A stretch of DNA of 64,000 nt from Alphaproteobacteria bacterium (GTDB taxonomy: Bacteria > Pseudomonadota > Alphaproteobacteria > Micavibrionales > Micavibrionaceae): positions 1-64,000 of the forward strand of contig JAUIIA010000010.1 in the NCBI GenBank assembly GCA_030432025.1, read 5' to 3'. Below the pieces are notes generated by a model, which saw nothing but the letters and a program-made list of their open reading frames with translations, searched no databases and was not told the DNA's origin. The position numbers were made by a program, and so were the translations under genes. The stretch's first letter is position 1; each line of letters starts with the position of its first letter. This document shows positions 9,058 to 19,609 of the stretch, piece by piece.

Positions 9058-9085
9058 TAAAAAATAAGCTTTTTGGAGAGAGAAG

Positions 9086-10297
9086 ATGCAATCGAAATCA
9101 TTTACAAAAGTACTGGTCGTTGTTGTTGCCATCGCAGCACTAGGCGGTGGGTACTACTACTTCCAGCACAAGCCTGCAGATGCTAAAGCCGCTGAAGCCG
9201 GACCGGGTATGGGCCAACAAGCCATGCCGGTTATCGTGGAGGCAGTGGAAAGCAAGGCCGTACAAATCTGGAATAAATACTCCGCCCGTCTGGAAGCTGT
9301 CGAATATGCGGAAATCCGCCCGCAAGTCAGCGGTACGATCACGGAAGTAAAATTCGAAGACGGACAACAAATCGAGCAGGGCGAAGTTCTGTTCGTGATT
9401 GATGTGAAGCCTTATCAGGCCGCCGTAAATCAGGCCGAAGCGGAAGTCAAAGTCGCTAAGAACGAATTCTCTTTGGCGCAAAAAGAGGCTAATCGTGCGG
9501 AAGAGCTGATCAAGACGAATGCGATCTCCAAACGCATCTATGATGAGCGTAAAAGCGGGTCCAACGTTGCATGGGCCAGAATTAAGGCGGCGGAAGCCAG
9601 ACTGGAAAGTGCGCAGATTAATTTGGATTACGCCAACGTCACGGCACCGATCACAGGACGTTTGAGCCGTGCGGAAATTAAAGTCGGAAACTTGGTTGAG
9701 GCAGGGCCGAATGCCCCATTGCTGACAACGATTGTTTCCACAAACGCGATTTACGCCGATTTCGATGTCGATGAGCAAACTTATCTGCGGTATATCCGCA
9801 GCAATGCAAAAGACCGCGCGAGTGAGGGCACCGTGCCCGTGAAACTCAAGCTGAGTGGTGATGACGTCGCATATGACGGTTTCATCTACAGCTTTGATAA
9901 CCAGATCGATTCCTCGACAGGTACAATCCGTGCGCGCGCATTATTCGAAAACAAGGATGGTGCTTTATTGCCCGGAATGTTTGCGACGGTTGAAATGGGA
10001 TTGCCGCAAAAGCAGGAAGAAATTCTTCTCACCGAACGTGCTATCGGCACGGATCAGGACCGCAAGTATGTCTATGTAGTCAATGACAAGAGCATGGTGG
10101 AATACCGTCAAATTAGCATCGGCGAAAGCATGGGCGGAGAGCGCATAGTGACCTCGGGCTTGAAAGCAGGCGACAAGGTCATCACCGAAGGCGTCATCAG
10201 ATTGCGTCCCGGCATGCCGGTCAAACCCATGACAGCTGAAGAGGCACAAGCGCAGCAAGAAGCGCAGGCCGAACAACAGCAAGAACAAGCACACTAA
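9086..10297 (+). CDS. RND efflux membrane fusion protein (AcrA-like)
   Basis: This 403-residue periplasmic adaptor links the inner-membrane pump to the outer-membrane channel. An N-terminal hydrophobic segment (about 8-27) anchors or exports it; there is no lipobox Cys. The biotinyl-lipoyl-like half-motifs are visible (IRPQVSGTITEVKFEDGQQIEQGEVLF and NVTAPITGRLSRAEIKVGNLV), flanking a helical hairpin rich in Ala and Glu. A beta-barrel region follows, and the tail is Gln/Glu-rich. GGAGAG upstream of the ATG is a good Shine-Dalgarno. It lies directly after the TetR gene and before the pump gene in one operon. Confidence 0.92.
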   Translation: MQSKSFTKVLVVVVAIAALGGGYYYFQHKPADAKAAEAGPGMGQQAMPVIVEAVESKAVQIWNKYSARLEAVEYAEIRPQVSGTITEVKFEDGQQIEQGEVLFVIDVKPYQAAVNQAEAEVKVAKNEFSLAQKEANRAEELIKTNAISKRIYDERKSGSNVAWARIKAAEARLESAQINLDYANVTAPITGRLSRAEIKVGNLVEAGPNAPLLTTIVSTNAIYADFDVDEQTYLRYIRSNAKDRASEGTVPVKLKLSGDDVAYDGFIYSFDNQIDSSTGTIRARALFENKDGALLPGMFATVEMGLPQKQEEILLTERAIGTDQDRKYVYVVNDKSMVEYRQISIGESMGGERIVTSGLKAGDKVITEGVIRLRPGMPVKPMTAEEAQAQQEAQAEQQQEQAH

Positions 10298-10335
10298 ACA
10301 AAACGAAAAACAAGGCACTTTAGGGGCTACAGGAT

Positions 10336-13300
10336 ATGAACATTTCCGGATATTTTATTGACCGGCCGATATTTGCGTCTGTCATGTCGATCATCATTTT
10401 TATCGCAGGCGCGGTCTCGATTTTTAATCTGCCGATTTCCGAATATCCGGAAGTTTCGCCGCCATCGATTGTCGTCAGCGCGCAATTCCCCGGTGCGAAC
10501 CCGGCCGTCATTGCGGAAACCGTTGCGACACCGCTGGAAGAACAGATCAACGGCGTAGAGAATATGCTCTACATGACCTCGTTGGCCTCGACTGACGGCG
10601 CGATGAGCCTGACCGTAACATTTGCAATCGGTACCGATGTCGATCTTGCGCAGCAGCTTGTCCAGAACAGGGTGCAGCAGGCCTTGCCGCGCTTGCCCGA
10701 AGTCACGCGTCAACTGGGTGTAACGGTTGTTAAATCTTCACCTGACCTGACCATGGTTGTTCACTTACTGTCACCTGATGACCGCTATGACATGCTGTAT
10801 TTGCGTAACTACGGCACGCTGCAGGTTAAGGACGAACTTGCCAAAATCGAAGGCGTCGGACAGGTTCGTATCTTCGGGTCTGGTGACTACGCGATGCGCG
10901 TATGGCTTAACCCTGACAAAATCGCCGAACGCGGTATGACGGCATCCGAAGTCGTTAGCGCGATCCGTGGCCAGAACATACAGGTCGCAGCGGGTATTAT
11001 TGGCGGTCCTCCATATGAGGATAACGTGCAGGTTCAGCTCCCCGTCAACGTGCAGGGGCGTCTGGAAACACCGGAACAATTCGAACAGATTATCATTAAG
11101 CGAAATCAGAACGGCACAATCACGCGCCTTGAAGATGTCGCCCATGTAGAGCTGGATGCGCAAAGCTATTCCTTGCGTTCGATGCTGAACAACAAACAGG
11201 CCGTGGCGATCCCGATTTTCGCATCACCCGGTTCAAACGCGCTCGAGCTGTCGCAGAATGTGCGTGATACAATGAAGCGGTTGAAGGAAGACATGCCGCC
11301 GGGCGTCGACTATTCCATCGTCTATGACCCGACCGTCTTTGTAAGCGATTCTATCGAAGCCGTGATCCACACCTTGCTTGAAGCCGTCCTGCTGGTTGTG
11401 CTGGTGGTGATTATCTTCCTGCAAACATGGCGCGCATCGATCATTCCTTTGCTGGCTGTGCCTGTCTCTATTGTCGGGACGTTTGCCTTCATGCTGGTGC
11501 TTGGCTTTACCATCAACGTATTGACGCTCTTTGGTCTTATTCTCGCGATCGGTATCGTGGTTGATGACGCGATTGTGGTTGTCGAAAACGTCGAGCGAAA
11601 TATCGAGGAAGGCAAAAATCCGCGTGACGCGACAATTCAGGCGATGAAAGAAGTGACAGGCCCGATTATCGCGACCTCACTTGTGCTGGCGGGCGTGTTT
11701 ATTCCGATCGCGTTCATCAGTGGTTTGACCGGGCAATTCTATAAGCAGTTCGCGCTAACAATTGCGATTGCGACATTTATCTCTACGTTCAACTCTCTGA
11801 CACTCAGCCCCGCAATGTCCGCATTGCTGTTGAAGAGCAAAGAAGACCAGAAAGACAAACTGACGAAGTTGATGGATTTCTGCTTCGGGTGGTTCTTCAG
11901 ATTATTCAACAAGGGCTTCGGTAAGTTTCAGGGCGGTTATTCTAGAGGGATTTGCGGATTTATTACGCGCCGTCTGGTTATCATGATGGTGTTCTATGGC
12001 TTGCTCGTCGGTGCGACAGCCTTCAGCTTTAACCTTGTCCCGAAAGGCTTTGTGCCCGCGCAGGATAAGAAATATTTGATCGCTATTGCACAACTTCCGC
12101 CGGGTGCGACGCTTGAGCGTACCGAAGAAGTGGTGCGCAAGATGGGTGAAATAACCAACTCGCAACCGGGTGTCGGTAACGCCGTGCAATTCCCCGGCTT
12201 GTCGATCAATGGTTTTGTGAATTCCCCGAGTGCTGCGATCGTGTTCGTGCCGCTGGATGAATTCCATGACCGTACAACCCATGATTTGAGCGCCTTTGCA
12301 ATCGCGCAGAGTTTGCAGCAAAAGTTCGGTGCAATTGATGATGCCTTCGTTGCCGTCTTCCCGCCGCCACCCGTGCGTGGTTTGGGAACTGCGGGTGGTT
12401 TCAAGCTGCAGATTCAGGACAGAACGGATCAGGGCTATGCCGCACTGAATGAGGCCACGCAGGCCGTCGTCGGTAAGGCGATGCAGGACCCTGCCTTGGC
12501 GTTCCCTGTATTGACCAACTACAACATCAATATGCCGCAACTTTACGCGGATCTGGACCGTACGAAAGCGCAGCAGCTCGGTATTCCGATTAATGAGGTT
12601 TTCAGCACATTGCAGATTTATCTCGGCTCGCTCTACGTCAATGACTTTAACCTGTTCGGCCGTACCTATCAGGTCGTCGCGCAAGCCGATGCCGATTTCC
12701 GTGCAACGCCGGAAGACATCACATCGCTGCAGGTTCGTAATGTGAACGGTGACATGATCCCGCTGGGATCGGTCATTAAGGTCAGCGAAACTTTCGGTCC
12801 CGATACAGCGGTGCGCTATAACGGTTTCCGCGCTGCCGACATTAGCGGTAACCCGGCCCCCGGCTATTCATCCGGGCAAGCGCAGGACGCAATTACCAAA
12901 ATCCTCGAAGAGACCCTGCCGCCAGGCATGGACTACGAGTGGACGGATCTGACCTACCAGCAGATTCTGGCAGGGAATACGGCAATATACATTTTCCCCC
13001 TCTGTATTTTGCTCGTATTCCTTGTCCTTGCCGCTCAATATGAAAGCGTGGCATTGCCGATCGCGGTTATCCTGATCGTGCCGATGGCGATTCTGTCGGC
13101 GATCTTGGGAATTTACCTCTTCGGAATGTTCTTCCACATGGGTGGCGATAACAACATATTCTCGCAGATATCGCTCTTCGTGCTGGCCGGTCTGGCCTGT
13201 AAGAACGCTATTCTGATCGTGGAATTTGCCCGCGAACTGGAATTTCAGGGCATGCGCATCGGCAAAGCGGCAAGAGAAGCGGCCCGTCTGCGTCTTCGTC

Positions 13301-13557
13301 CGATCCTGATGACATCGATTGCCTTTATTATGGGCGTGTTGCCGCTGGTCACCAGCCACGGCGCGGGTGCGGAGATGCGCCAAGCCATTGGTATCGCGGT
13401 GTTCTGCGGTATGATCGGCGTGACCATATTCGGCCTGATCTTTACGCCGATGTTCTACGTCGCTGTCCGTAAAATCGAAATCTGGATCAGAGGCGAAGAA
13501 GAAGGCAAAGTCGATGAAGCGCACAACAAGCACATTGCAATCAAAGGGGCTGAATAA
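10336..13557 (+). CDS. RND multidrug efflux pump, inner-membrane transporter (AcrB-like, HAE1)
   Basis: This 1073-residue proton-driven exporter has the normal HAE1 length. It opens with the family N-terminus (FIDRPIFASVMSIIIFIAG), has two large periplasmic loops (about 40-340 and 560-870), and carries the TM4 proton-relay acids in GIVVDDAIVVVENVERNIEEG near residue 405. The second half repeats the fold and ends in the conserved RLRPILMTSIAFIMGVLPL region. It works with the adaptor encoded 38 bases upstream and the outer-membrane factor one base downstream. Likely substrates are hydrophobic drugs or endogenous compounds, but the sequence does not say which. Confidence 0.95.
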   Translation: MNISGYFIDRPIFASVMSIIIFIAGAVSIFNLPISEYPEVSPPSIVVSAQFPGANPAVIAETVATPLEEQINGVENMLYMTSLASTDGAMSLTVTFAIGTDVDLAQQLVQNRVQQALPRLPEVTRQLGVTVVKSSPDLTMVVHLLSPDDRYDMLYLRNYGTLQVKDELAKIEGVGQVRIFGSGDYAMRVWLNPDKIAERGMTASEVVSAIRGQNIQVAAGIIGGPPYEDNVQVQLPVNVQGRLETPEQFEQIIIKRNQNGTITRLEDVAHVELDAQSYSLRSMLNNKQAVAIPIFASPGSNALELSQNVRDTMKRLKEDMPPGVDYSIVYDPTVFVSDSIEAVIHTLLEAVLLVVLVVIIFLQTWRASIIPLLAVPVSIVGTFAFMLVLGFTINVLTLFGLILAIGIVVDDAIVVVENVERNIEEGKNPRDATIQAMKEVTGPIIATSLVLAGVFIPIAFISGLTGQFYKQFALTIAIATFISTFNSLTLSPAMSALLLKSKEDQKDKLTKLMDFCFGWFFRLFNKGFGKFQGGYSRGICGFITRRLVIMMVFYGLLVGATAFSFNLVPKGFVPAQDKKYLIAIAQLPPGATLERTEEVVRKMGEITNSQPGVGNAVQFPGLSINGFVNSPSAAIVFVPLDEFHDRTTHDLSAFAIAQSLQQKFGAIDDAFVAVFPPPPVRGLGTAGGFKLQIQDRTDQGYAALNEATQAVVGKAMQDPALAFPVLTNYNINMPQLYADLDRTKAQQLGIPINEVFSTLQIYLGSLYVNDFNLFGRTYQVVAQADADFRATPEDITSLQVRNVNGDMIPLGSVIKVSETFGPDTAVRYNGFRAADISGNPAPGYSSGQAQDAITKILEETLPPGMDYEWTDLTYQQILAGNTAIYIFPLCILLVFLVLAAQYESVALPIAVILIVPMAILSAILGIYLFGMFFHMGGDNNIFSQISLFVLAGLACKNAILIVEFARELEFQGMRIGKAAREAARLRLRPILMTSIAFIMGVLPLVTSHGAGAEMRQAIGIAVFCGMIGVTIFGLIFTPMFYVAVRKIEIWIRGEEEGKVDEAHNKHIAIKGAE

Positions 13558-13558
13558 G

Positions 13559-14911
13559 ATGAGATATCCTGTTTTATTATTATCGACATTCCTGCTGACA
13601 GGCTGTTTCGAAGCACTGCAGGATTATACGCAGCCCAAAGCACCTGTTGAATGGAGTGCGTACCAAAACCAGTTGGTCCAAGAGACGGAAGTCATGGAAT
13701 TGAAAAACTGGTGGGAGCGCTTTGATGACCAGGCTCTGAATGATCTGGTTGCCATGACATTGGCTGATAGCCCGGATCGTCAGATTGCTGAAGCACGCGT
13801 TCTCGAGGCTCGTGGTCTGCGCCGCAATATTCGTTCCTCTTTGTTTCCGCAAATCGGCGCGAGCGGTCAGGTCAGCCGCGAAGATACAGGCTTTGCCGGA
13901 CCTGATAATTACTTTGAATACGGTTTTGATGCATCGTACGAAATCGATGTTTTCGGACGTAACCGCAAGGCGACGGATGCCGCCAGTAAACAGGTCGAAG
14001 CGCTGGAATACCGCTATCATGACACGACACTGACCCTGATCGCCGATGTGGCACGCAGCTACATCATCTACCGTGAAGCACAAAAACAGGTCGATATCGC
14101 TGTTAAAAACCTCGAAATTCAGGAAAAGACACTGGAGCTTATCCGCGAGCAGCAAAAGTTCGGCGAAGCGCCGCAACTTGATGTTGAGCGTGCAGAGAAC
14201 CTCGTCAATACGACTCGCGCGTCCATTCCCGAATTTGAACGTTTAGCGGAAAATGCGCGCCTGCAGCTCAGTGTTCTGACAGGCAGTCTGCCGGAAGATC
14301 TGGTGGCTGTGCTCGACACCCCTGCAGATATTCCCGGTCAAGCGGTCGAACCTGTCCTTATGGCACCTGCCCAAGTACTTCTTCTTCGTCCCGATGTTCG
14401 TGCATCAGCCGCGAATTTCGCGTCTACGACGGATCTGGCGGAAGCGGCCATTGCTGACATCTTCCCACAATTCACCCTCAGTGGCTTCTTCGGTTATTCC
14501 AAAGGGGCGTTTTCGGGAACTGCGAATGTCTGGAATATTGTGCTGGGCACGGCTGTATCCGTGCTTGATTTCGGCCGTCTGGAAGGGCAGGTCGATGCCG
14601 CCCGTGCGGTGGAAATGAACGCCTATCATAGTTACCGCAAAACGGTTCTGGAAGCTGTGGTTGAGGTCGAAACGGCCCTGAATGACATTGCGCGCATTAA
14701 TGAGCGCCGTGCTTCATTGCTTCAGGCCTTCAATAACGCTGAGAAAGCCTACACACTCTCGGAAAAGCTGTACAAAGAAGGCGAGATTTCCTTCCTCGAT
14801 CTTCTCGATGCGCAGCGCACCGTGAACGAAGCTGACGCCGCCCTTGTTGCCGCCGAAGCCGCACAGGCTACGTCACTCGTCAGCCTTTATAAGTCGCTGG
14901 GTGTTTATTGA
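13559..14911 (+). CDS. RND efflux outer-membrane factor, lipoprotein (NodT/OprM family)
   Basis: This 450-residue outer-membrane channel completes the tripartite pump. It starts with a lipoprotein signal peptide whose lipobox LLTG|C puts the lipidated Cys at residue 16. Two tandem outer-membrane-efflux repeats follow, with long Ala/Glu-rich helices and the typical segments NWWERFDD, GRNRKATDAASKQVEA and VSVLDFGRLEGQVDAARA. The ATG at 13559 is preferred over an earlier in-frame ATG at 13514 because it begins the signal peptide and sits one base after the pump stop. No clear terminator follows in the next 131 bases. Confidence 0.93.
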   Translation: MRYPVLLLSTFLLTGCFEALQDYTQPKAPVEWSAYQNQLVQETEVMELKNWWERFDDQALNDLVAMTLADSPDRQIAEARVLEARGLRRNIRSSLFPQIGASGQVSREDTGFAGPDNYFEYGFDASYEIDVFGRNRKATDAASKQVEALEYRYHDTTLTLIADVARSYIIYREAQKQVDIAVKNLEIQEKTLELIREQQKFGEAPQLDVERAENLVNTTRASIPEFERLAENARLQLSVLTGSLPEDLVAVLDTPADIPGQAVEPVLMAPAQVLLLRPDVRASAANFASTTDLAEAAIADIFPQFTLSGFFGYSKGAFSGTANVWNIVLGTAVSVLDFGRLEGQVDAARAVEMNAYHSYRKTVLEAVVEVETALNDIARINERRASLLQAFNNAEKAYTLSEKLYKEGEISFLDLLDAQRTVNEADAALVAAEAAQATSLVSLYKSLGVY

Positions 14912-15014
14912 GTTTACCTAACAAAGCTGTTTGATACCTTTAAGAAATGCTAAGCCGCTAATACGCTTTGCAAAACGTTATTTATGGGCTAGGTTTTGCT
15001 TTCAAATAATGATA

Positions 15015-15026
15015 TTCCATCTGGAA
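15015..15026. promoter_or_regulatory. Small palindrome before the pseudaminic acid operon
   Basis: TTCCA-TC-TGGAA at 15015-15026 is a perfect 12-base inverted repeat, 16 bases before the pseB ATG and just ahead of its AGAGG Shine-Dalgarno. It could be an operator or a short leader hairpin, or chance. No convincing -35/-10 pair was found in 14912-15042. Confidence 0.25.
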
Positions 15027-15039
15027 AATTCAGAGGTAA

Positions 15040-17183
<2,144 letters not shown>

Positions 17184-17192
17184 CCATAATTT

Positions 17193-18815
17193 ATGAGCGC
17201 GATAAAAATCATATTGCAGGCCCGCCTCAGTTCCTCCCGCTTGCCGGGGAAAATGCTGATGCTGATCGGCGGCTTGCCATTATGTGTTTTATGCGCAAAG
17301 CGTGCAGCAGAATCCGGTCATAAGGTTGTCGTTGCGACATCAGAAGAGTCTAGCGATGACCCGTTGTGTAAGGCTCTTGAGGAATACGGAGTGTCTTATG
17401 TTCGGGGGCCGCTGGACGATGTGCTCAAACGCTTTATCGTTGCGACCGAAGAGTTGAATGATGATGATCTGGTGGTGCGGTTGACGGGAGACAATCCGGT
17501 TGTCGATGGCGACTTTGTGAATGAGATTATTGAGCATCATAAGGCATCGGGCGCGCAATATACACGTAGCCTTTCTCCCATAGATAAATTGCCATATGGC
17601 ATCAGCGCGGAAGTTATAGAATGCGGCGCGTTGAGAGCTTTGGATAGCAGTGAAGTTGGAGAAGACGATAGAGAGCACGTTACCTCTTACCTCACTAAAA
17701 AAGGCGAATACAATCTGTTCATATCAAAGCTGGATGAAGACTTATCTCATTTACGTGTAACCGTTGATACGCCGGAAGATTATGATCGTGCTGTCGCTTT
17801 ATTCGAGGGCCAAAAAGATCCGATTCACGTGCCGTGGCAGGCATTGATTGAAAAACTCAAAAAAGACCCCCAACAGCCACGCTTTAGGACGGCTTACGAA
17901 ATGAAGGGCCTGAAGCCGCAAAGTAAATTGGCTCTTGGTACTGTGCAGCTTGGTCTCAAATATGGTGTTGCCAACAAAGACGGGCAGCCTGATGCAGACG
18001 AAGCGAGGAGCATTTTAAAAACCGCACTAGCTTACGGTGTCACGTCTCTCGATACGGCGGCAGCCTACGGTTCGTCTGAAAGTGTGTTGGGAGAATGTTT
18101 GGACCTGAACGACAAGCAAAGTGTTGAGATCAACACCAAGCTCGATCCCCTCACCGATATCGATGAAGAAACAGATAGAGGTGAAATAATAGCGGCCGTA
18201 GAGGCCGGCATCAAAAAATCTTGTGAAAGCCTCGGTTTAAAAAAGCTGTCATGCGTAATGATTCATCGTTGGGATCATTACGCAATGGCTGACGGAACAA
18301 TTTGGAAGACCCTTCAGGAATTAAAAGACGAAGGCGTCATCGGAAAGCTGGGTGCGTCTGTTCAATCAACGGATGAAGGCCTGCAGGCGCTTGAAGTCGA
18401 TGAGGTGAAGTTTATCCAGCTGCCGTTCAATATTCTGGATTATCGCTGGGAAGAGAGTGGTTTTAGTGAAAAATGTCAAAAGCGAACCGATGTCCATATT
18501 CAGGTACGCAGCGCCCTGCTGCAAGGGCTACTGCTATTGCCTGCCGAAAAATGGCCACCTAAGATCAATGGCATGGCACAACAGGTTGAGGCTTATATAA
18601 ACGATGCTGTTAAAAGCCATAGCAGAAAGTCCGTACTGGATTTATGCTACGCATATGTGAGGTCTCAAGACTGGATCGATACGATAGTGGTTGGTGTCGA
18701 AACGAAAGCACAGTTATTGGAAAATCTGGAACTGTTCAATGAGCCGTTGTTAGCGGATTTGCAGGATGTGCCAAGAGTGGAAGAAGCGGTTTTAAACCCC
18801 GCGAAATGGAGTTGA
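17193..18815 (+). CDS. pseF: Fusion: CMP-nonulosonate cytidylyltransferase (PseF/SpsF-like) + aldo/keto reductase
   Basis: This 540-residue protein has two domains. Residues 1-230 form a SpsF-type cytidylyltransferase with nucleotide-binding QARLSSSRLPGK at 9-20 and RLTGDNPVVD at 96-105; in this locus it most likely activates the nonulosonic acid to its CMP form. Residues 245-530 form an aldo/keto reductase with all four catalytic residues in place: D287 and Y292 (SLDTAAAYG), K316 (INTKLDP) and H358 (CVMIHRW). The linker is at about 230-245. The reductase is not part of the standard six-step pathway, so it probably modifies the sugar. It follows pseC by 9 bases and precedes an SDR gene by one base. 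Confidence 0.85.
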   Translation: MSAIKIILQARLSSSRLPGKMLMLIGGLPLCVLCAKRAAESGHKVVVATSEESSDDPLCKALEEYGVSYVRGPLDDVLKRFIVATEELNDDDLVVRLTGDNPVVDGDFVNEIIEHHKASGAQYTRSLSPIDKLPYGISAEVIECGALRALDSSEVGEDDREHVTSYLTKKGEYNLFISKLDEDLSHLRVTVDTPEDYDRAVALFEGQKDPIHVPWQALIEKLKKDPQQPRFRTAYEMKGLKPQSKLALGTVQLGLKYGVANKDGQPDADEARSILKTALAYGVTSLDTAAAYGSSESVLGECLDLNDKQSVEINTKLDPLTDIDEETDRGEIIAAVEAGIKKSCESLGLKKLSCVMIHRWDHYAMADGTIWKTLQELKDEGVIGKLGASVQSTDEGLQALEVDEVKFIQLPFNILDYRWEESGFSEKCQKRTDVHIQVRSALLQGLLLLPAEKWPPKINGMAQQVEAYINDAVKSHSRKSVLDLCYAYVRSQDWIDTIVVGVETKAQLLENLELFNEPLLADLQDVPRVEEAVLNPAKWS

Positions 18816-18816
18816 T

Positions 18817-19608
18817 ATGAGCCATAAATTTTTTGATCTCAGTGGGAAAATCATTCTTGTTACGGGCGCTGCAGGCCACTTGGGGAGCGCGATTTCAAAG
18901 CGCTTGGTTGATGCTGGCGCGATCCTATACCTGAATGGTCGCACGGCTGAAAAAGTTGAAAAACTGGCGAAAGAATTAGGATCGAGCGCTATCGCTCTTC
19001 CATTTGATGTTAGTGATAAAGCTGCGCTAGACGATGCGATCGCAAAAATAAAATCCGATCACGGGCGCCTGGATGGATTGGTGAACAATGCGTTTGTACC
19101 CATGGGTGCATCCATCGATGAAGCGACAGCAGAAGATTTCCAAAAGTGCTTTGATGTAAATGTATCTGCCTTGTTTTACCTCTCGCAGCAATGCTTGCCG
19201 CTGATGGAACGACAGAGCAAGGACGACGATTTCGCGTCTATAGTGAATGTCGCATCGATGTATGGAATGGTCAGCCCCGACCCGTCAATTTACGGTGACT
19301 CGGGCATGAATAATCCTCCGTTTTATGGTGCTTCTAAAGCGGCAATCATTCAGTTGAGTCGTTACTTCGCGGGGCACGTGACAGATCGCGGAATTCGCAC
19401 GAACTCAATCAGCCCCGGTCCGTTCCCGCCGGAAAGCATCAAGAAGTCTAATCCTGAGTTTCATGACGAGCTATGCGCGAAAACACCGATGAAGCGTATT
19501 GGCAATCCTGATGAAGTCGCTGCAGCGGTGCATTTCCTTTTAAGCCCGGACGCCAGCTACATTAATGGTGTTAACCTGCCCGTCGATGGTGGTTGGACTG
19601 CGTGGTAA
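18817..19608 (+). CDS. Short-chain dehydrogenase/reductase in pseudaminic acid operon
   Basis: This 263-residue classical SDR has cofactor motif TGAAGHLGSA (16-25), NNAF at 90-93, and catalytic S147 (VNVASMYG), Y170 and K174 (FYGASKAA). It ends with the usual INGVNLPVDGGWTAW. The family oxidises or reduces hydroxyl/keto groups with NAD(P). It is locked in the operon, starting one base after the cytidylyltransferase-reductase fusion and ending one base before pseG. With the fused aldo/keto reductase it could carry out an oxidation-reduction that inverts or removes a hydroxyl on the sugar. That role is inferred from position only. Confidence 0.85.
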   Translation: MSHKFFDLSGKIILVTGAAGHLGSAISKRLVDAGAILYLNGRTAEKVEKLAKELGSSAIALPFDVSDKAALDDAIAKIKSDHGRLDGLVNNAFVPMGASIDEATAEDFQKCFDVNVSALFYLSQQCLPLMERQSKDDDFASIVNVASMYGMVSPDPSIYGDSGMNNPPFYGASKAAIIQLSRYFAGHVTDRGIRTNSISPGPFPPESIKKSNPEFHDELCAKTPMKRIGNPDEVAAAVHFLLSPDASYINGVNLPVDGGWTAW

Positions 19609-19609
19609 G

